A DNA stretch of 64,000 nt from Thermodesulforhabdus norvegica. Lineage in GTDB: Bacteria > Desulfobacterota > Syntrophobacteria > Syntrophobacterales > Thermodesulforhabdaceae. Under the pieces are notes generated by a model, which was not told where the DNA came from, ran no database searches, and worked only from the letters and a program-made list of their open reading frames with translations. The position numbers and the translations under genes are program-made. The stretch lies in the NCBI RefSeq assembly GCF_900114975.1, contig NZ_FOUU01000005.1, positions 1 to 64,000 on the forward strand, written 5' to 3'. This document shows positions 61,047 to 64,000 of this stretch, one piece after another (the stretch's first letter is position 1; each line of letters begins with the position of its first letter).

Positions 61047-61967
61047 GTGAAGCCGCTTAGCGTTATTATTGTCAGCTGGAATACCAGGGAAATGCTGGAA
61101 GAGTGTCTCAGGTCTCTTTACGAACAGCCAACTCGCGTACCTTTTGTTACCTATGTTGTGGATAACGCGTCCGTTGACGGTTCTTCTGAGATGGTTCGAA
61201 ATTTGTTCCCTCAGGTTGAGCTTGTGGAAAACGAAGAGAATGTGGGGTTTGCAAAAGCCAATAATCAGATACTTAGGCAGGTTGTCACTCCCTACGCATT
61301 GCTTTTGAATTCCGATACGATAATTCCCAAAAGCGATGTCTTTGGCCCGTGGATTGACTTTATGGAAAAACATCCGGAATGTGCGGCCAGTGGGTGCAGG
61401 CTTACTTTTCCTGACGGCAGTCAGCAGGTAGGGGACGCAGGCTACAGACCTTCTCTGAAAACCGTCTTATGCCATGCTCTGTTCTTTTCGCGGCTTTTTC
61501 CCGAAAAATGCAAAGGTATATTCCTGACCGGTATTCCGAAGCGGGATGGGGAGATTGATGTTGACTGGGTATGCGGTGCGGCGATGATGGTTCGTATGAG
61601 TATCGTCAGAAGGGTTGGTTACATGGACGAAGGTTTTTTCATGTTTGCCGAGGACATAGAGTGGGGATGCCGCATGAAGGAGGCTGGATACAGGGTCTGT
61701 TATCTTCCGTGGATCACTATAGTTCATCTGCAGGGTGTCAGTTCCGGAAAGCAGAAGATTCAGGGGTTTTCAAGCCTCTGGCTGAGAAATGTCAGGAAAA
61801 TTTTTGAAAGGTATAATCCGGGAGTTCCGGGCCGAATGTGTGATGTGCTGATGGGGTTAGGCCTTTTCTTGAGAGCTCTTCTGTACTTTGTTGCCGGGGA
61901 GAAATATCGGAACAAGGCCAGAAGAATGTTTCACTACTTTGAGGACATAATTTTTCGGAAGGTGTAA
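61047..61967 (+). CDS. Family 2 glycosyltransferase (rhamnosyltransferase-like)
   Basis: 306 residues. LSVIIVSWNTREMLEECLRS, YVVDNASVDGSSEMVRNLFP and NVGFAKANNQILRQV, with LLLNSDTIIP as DxD-like motif, form the GT2 fold of WbbL-type transferases. VCGAAMMVRMSIVRRVGYMD and FMFAEDIEWGCRMKEAGY complete the acceptor part. The start is GTG with GGAG nine bases upstream. A C-terminal hydrophobic stretch (VLMGLGLFLRALLYFVAG) may attach it to the membrane. First of three glycosyltransferase genes for a surface polysaccharide. Confidence 0.9.
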   Translation: MKPLSVIIVSWNTREMLEECLRSLYEQPTRVPFVTYVVDNASVDGSSEMVRNLFPQVELVENEENVGFAKANNQILRQVVTPYALLLNSDTIIPKSDVFGPWIDFMEKHPECAASGCRLTFPDGSQQVGDAGYRPSLKTVLCHALFFSRLFPEKCKGIFLTGIPKRDGEIDVDWVCGAAMMVRMSIVRRVGYMDEGFFMFAEDIEWGCRMKEAGYRVCYLPWITIVHLQGVSSGKQKIQGFSSLWLRNVRKIFERYNPGVPGRMCDVLMGLGLFLRALLYFVAGEKYRNKARRMFHYFEDIIFRKV

Positions 61968-61970
61968 GAA

Positions 61971-63146
61971 ATGGCGCCAAGAAGGATTCTTTACCTTCAC
62001 GCCAGCGCGGATTTGTACGGCAGTGATTTGCTACTCTATGAGCTCACGAACCATCTTGACCGAAAGAGGTTTGACCCCATTGTCGTTTTACCTGCACATG
62101 GGCCGCTGGAGGAACGCTTTAGGGGCAGTAAAACTGAAGTGCTTGTGTTGAACTTGCCGGTTCTCAGGCGGAGTTTGTTTAACCCAGGAGGCCTCGGTAA
62201 ATTTGTTTTTTCTTTTTTGGGGAGCATTATTCGTCTGACAAGGCTCATCAAAATCCGTCGAGTGGATTTGGTACATACAAATACTTCGGCCGTATGGGGC
62301 GGGGGTATTTCTGCCCGGCTTGCGGGAAAACCCCATGTGCATTCTGTTATGGAGCTCGTAGAGGACCCACTATTTGTCGCGAAGGCAATGGCGGTTATGA
62401 CTTCGGCTTTTTCCGATAAGGTTATTGCAGTTTCAGAAGCCGTGAAAGGACACTTTTTGAAACTTGCACCCTGGGGATCGGAAAGGTATATAGTGCTTCC
62501 CACTCCTGTAAACATGGAAATTTATCGTTTTAGCGATGAGGGACGTCGTAGAGTTAGAAGTGAGATAGGGGTCTCCGAGGACACCGTTGTCGTCGGAATG
62601 GCTGCCAGATTGAACCGATGGAAGGGGCAGGATGTGTTTGTGGAGGCCTGTGCCAGGGCCCTGGAACTTGCCGGTAATACCAAAAAAATGCATTTCATCA
62701 TTCTCGGAGATCCTCTCCCCGGAGAAGAACATTTTGAGCTGGAAATGCAGGCCAGGATCGACGAGCTTAACATCAGGTCTTTCGTTACTACACGGAGCTA
62801 CCAGCAAAACTTTAACGAATGGCTTTCGGCAATGGATGTGTACGTTTTGCCGTCGAAATGGCCCGAGCCCAATTCCAGCGGAGTTATAGCTGCAATGGCG
62901 GTGGGATTGCCGGTGGTGGGTACCAATATAGGTGGCACTCCTGAGGTGATAATCCCCGGAGAAACGGGCATGCTGGTGCCTCCTGATGATCCGGAAGCCA
63001 TGGCCAGGGCCATTGTCGAACTCGTTGAAAGTGACTCCAATCGATTGAGTATGGGGAAGAAGGCGCGCGAGAGAGCAAGATCCCTTTACTCCATGGACAC
63101 TTACGCCGCAAAGGTCATGGAAATCTATGATGAACTCACCGGTTAG
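61971..63146 (+). CDS. Family 4 glycosyltransferase
   Basis: 391 residues with GT-B fold. RILYLHASADLYGSDLLLYE is the GT4 N-terminal loop; VDLVHTNTSAVWGGGISARL and VVGMAARLNRWKGQDVFVEA define the two Rossmann halves; EPNSSGVIAAMAVGLPVVGT is the nucleotide-sugar-binding segment with its conserved Glu. It starts three bases after the GT2 gene. Sugar unknown. Confidence 0.92.
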   Translation: MAPRRILYLHASADLYGSDLLLYELTNHLDRKRFDPIVVLPAHGPLEERFRGSKTEVLVLNLPVLRRSLFNPGGLGKFVFSFLGSIIRLTRLIKIRRVDLVHTNTSAVWGGGISARLAGKPHVHSVMELVEDPLFVAKAMAVMTSAFSDKVIAVSEAVKGHFLKLAPWGSERYIVLPTPVNMEIYRFSDEGRRRVRSEIGVSEDTVVVGMAARLNRWKGQDVFVEACARALELAGNTKKMHFIILGDPLPGEEHFELEMQARIDELNIRSFVTTRSYQQNFNEWLSAMDVYVLPSKWPEPNSSGVIAAMAVGLPVVGTNIGGTPEVIIPGETGMLVPPDDPEAMARAIVELVESDSNRLSMGKKARERARSLYSMDTYAAKVMEIYDELTG

Positions 63147-63173
63147 TTAAAGCCAGGAAGGGAGATTGGTTAG

Positions 63174-64000
63174 ATGAACATCGACAGGCCTTTTCTCTGT
63201 GTGATAATCCCTACTTACAATCGTGCGCCTATCCTTAAGGCTTGCCTTGAAGCGCTGGCACGACAGACCGTCCCTTTTGAAAGCTTTGAGGTTATCGTGG
63301 GAAATGATGGGTCTTCTGACAATACACTGGAGGTTCTGGAAAGTTTCGTAAAGAAGTCTCCGTACAGGTTAAGGTATTTCTCACAGAAAAACAGAGGACC
63401 AAATGCCGTAAGAAATAGAGCGATTGAGATGACCGATGCGCCCGTTGTTGTGTTCTTCAACGACGATACAATAGCCGATTCCAACTGTTTATTTTATCAC
63501 ATAAAACTTCATAAAAAACATCCAGAAGAACACATTGCAGTGCTTGGGCGTTTGACCATCGATCCTTATCTTCCCTATTCGCCCTTTTCTAAAATCGCCC
63601 TTGACTTGAGTTTTGATCAGTGGAAAGACCGGCGTGTACTGGACTGGAGGGCTTTTTATACCTGTAATCTTTCGGTTAAGAGAAAATTTCTGCTGGAGTA
63701 CGGGCTTTTTGACGAAGAAATATGGTACAATGATGACATTGAACTGGGCGCCAGGTTGGGCCGTCACGGCTTGAAGATAATTTATTGTCCTGAATCGCTG
63801 GGTTATCATCGACATCTTCTGGGTGAGGAGGACTACCTGAAGATAGCCGTTAAAGAGGGTAAAGGGCTTGCGGTTTGGTATCGGAAAAAACCTTTCATGG
63901 TAAAAGAACTACAGGCCTTGAACTTTCCTCCGGTCATGCCTCTTCCAACAAGGTTGAAATATCTGATGGCCGACATGATTTTTCATGGTTCTTTTCGCAA
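63174..64000 (+). CDS. Family 2 glycosyltransferase, truncated by the window edge
   Basis: An open reading from the ATG at 63174 (GGGAGA eight bases upstream) to the end, 275 codons seen. LCVIIPTYNRAPILKACLEA, VIVGNDGSSDNTLEVLESFV, NRGPNAVRNRAIEM and VVFFNDDTIADSN are the GT2 nucleotide-binding and DxD-type motifs, and NDDIELGARLGRHGLKIIYC is the catalytic-acid region. It lies 27 bases after the GT4 gene in the same run. The C-terminus is outside the window, so total length is unknown. Confidence 0.92.
   Translation, partial: MNIDRPFLCVIIPTYNRAPILKACLEALARQTVPFESFEVIVGNDGSSDNTLEVLESFVKKSPYRLRYFSQKNRGPNAVRNRAIEMTDAPVVVFFNDDTIADSNCLFYHIKLHKKHPEEHIAVLGRLTIDPYLPYSPFSKIALDLSFDQWKDRRVLDWRAFYTCNLSVKRKFLLEYGLFDEEIWYNDDIELGARLGRHGLKIIYCPESLGYHRHLLGEEDYLKIAVKEGKGLAVWYRKKPFMVKELQALNFPPVMPLPTRLKYLMADMIFHGSFR

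Noticed and set aside
60870-61373. A 167-codon minus-strand reading frame
   Set aside because: It lies antisense to the start of the GT2 gene and has no family pattern.
1-64000. CRISPR arrays, prophage, toxin-antitoxin or restriction genes
   Set aside because: No regularly spaced repeat family, phage structural gene, nuclease or methylase was found on either strand.

Overview
The window reads as a chromosomal segment of an anaerobic Desulfobacterota (former Deltaproteobacteria) species, most plausibly of the Syntrophobacter-like lineages. This is inferred from gene content: a sigma-54 promoter before a TauE/SafE exporter operon, a ferredoxin:thioredoxin-reductase-like protein, a molybdopterin oxidoreductase paired with a LUD protein, class I two-subunit fumarase joined to succinate dehydrogenase, and oligopeptide ABC and TRAP uptake proteins. 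No marker that fixes the genus is present. Genes are dense, many are coupled by ATGA overlaps, and Shine-Dalgarno sites are strong.

Layout. 1-86: the 3' part of a 5S rRNA. 100-8538 (minus): GT4 glycosyltransferase, GH130 protein, mutS, cell-wall amidase, RNase II/R. 8642-13499 (minus): truncated DnaJ-like protein, glmM, coaX, LD-carboxypeptidase, beta-lactamase-fold hydrolase, a set largely concerned with cell-wall precursors and recycling. 13638-19056: comM (plus), then a PAS-CheW fusion, a LUD protein with a molybdopterin oxidoreductase, and a FeoA protein. 19199-21126: tRNA-Thr(CGT) followed by a decayed accessory region with small minus-strand genes (one resembling TubC docking domains), three tandem 9-bp repeats and two IS-end-like repeats. 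21127-22221: an orphan TRAP binding protein.

22258-25615 (minus): a six-gene operon (small membrane protein, TauE exporter, exported protein, small membrane protein, membrane-anchored protein, lone receiver domain) behind a good GG-N10-GC sigma-54 promoter with an upstream dyad. 25654-30950: PAC2 and HAD proteins, then a plus-strand set of aminotransferase IV, GmhA-like isomerase, an unrecognised Rossmann-like protein and an FTR-like protein, then SAP and HAD small proteins. 30939-34523 (minus): a GT2 / flippase-like / large membrane protein group for a surface glycan or glycolipid.

34720-42720: a complete tryptophan operon headed by DAHP synthase (aroF-trpE-G-D-C-F-B-A). It is preceded by a leader peptide with five Trp codons and by two terminators in series. 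Their arms are mutually complementary, so the leader can be read as a linked (domino) attenuator; this is the most interesting signal I found. 42739-47525 (minus): YdbL and YdbH homologues, serC, a QueG-like iron-sulfur protein. 47582-53659 (minus): an oligopeptide ABC transporter with fused ATPases and a DppB-type permease carrying a large extracytoplasmic insertion. 54042-54686 (minus): a candidate proteasome/HslV-like Ntn hydrolase. 54864-59592 (plus): fumAB-sdhCDAB. 59651-60763 (minus): alanine dehydrogenase. 61047-64000 (plus): three glycosyltransferases, the last cut by the window edge.

No CRISPR array, complete insertion sequence, prophage or clear defence island was seen.
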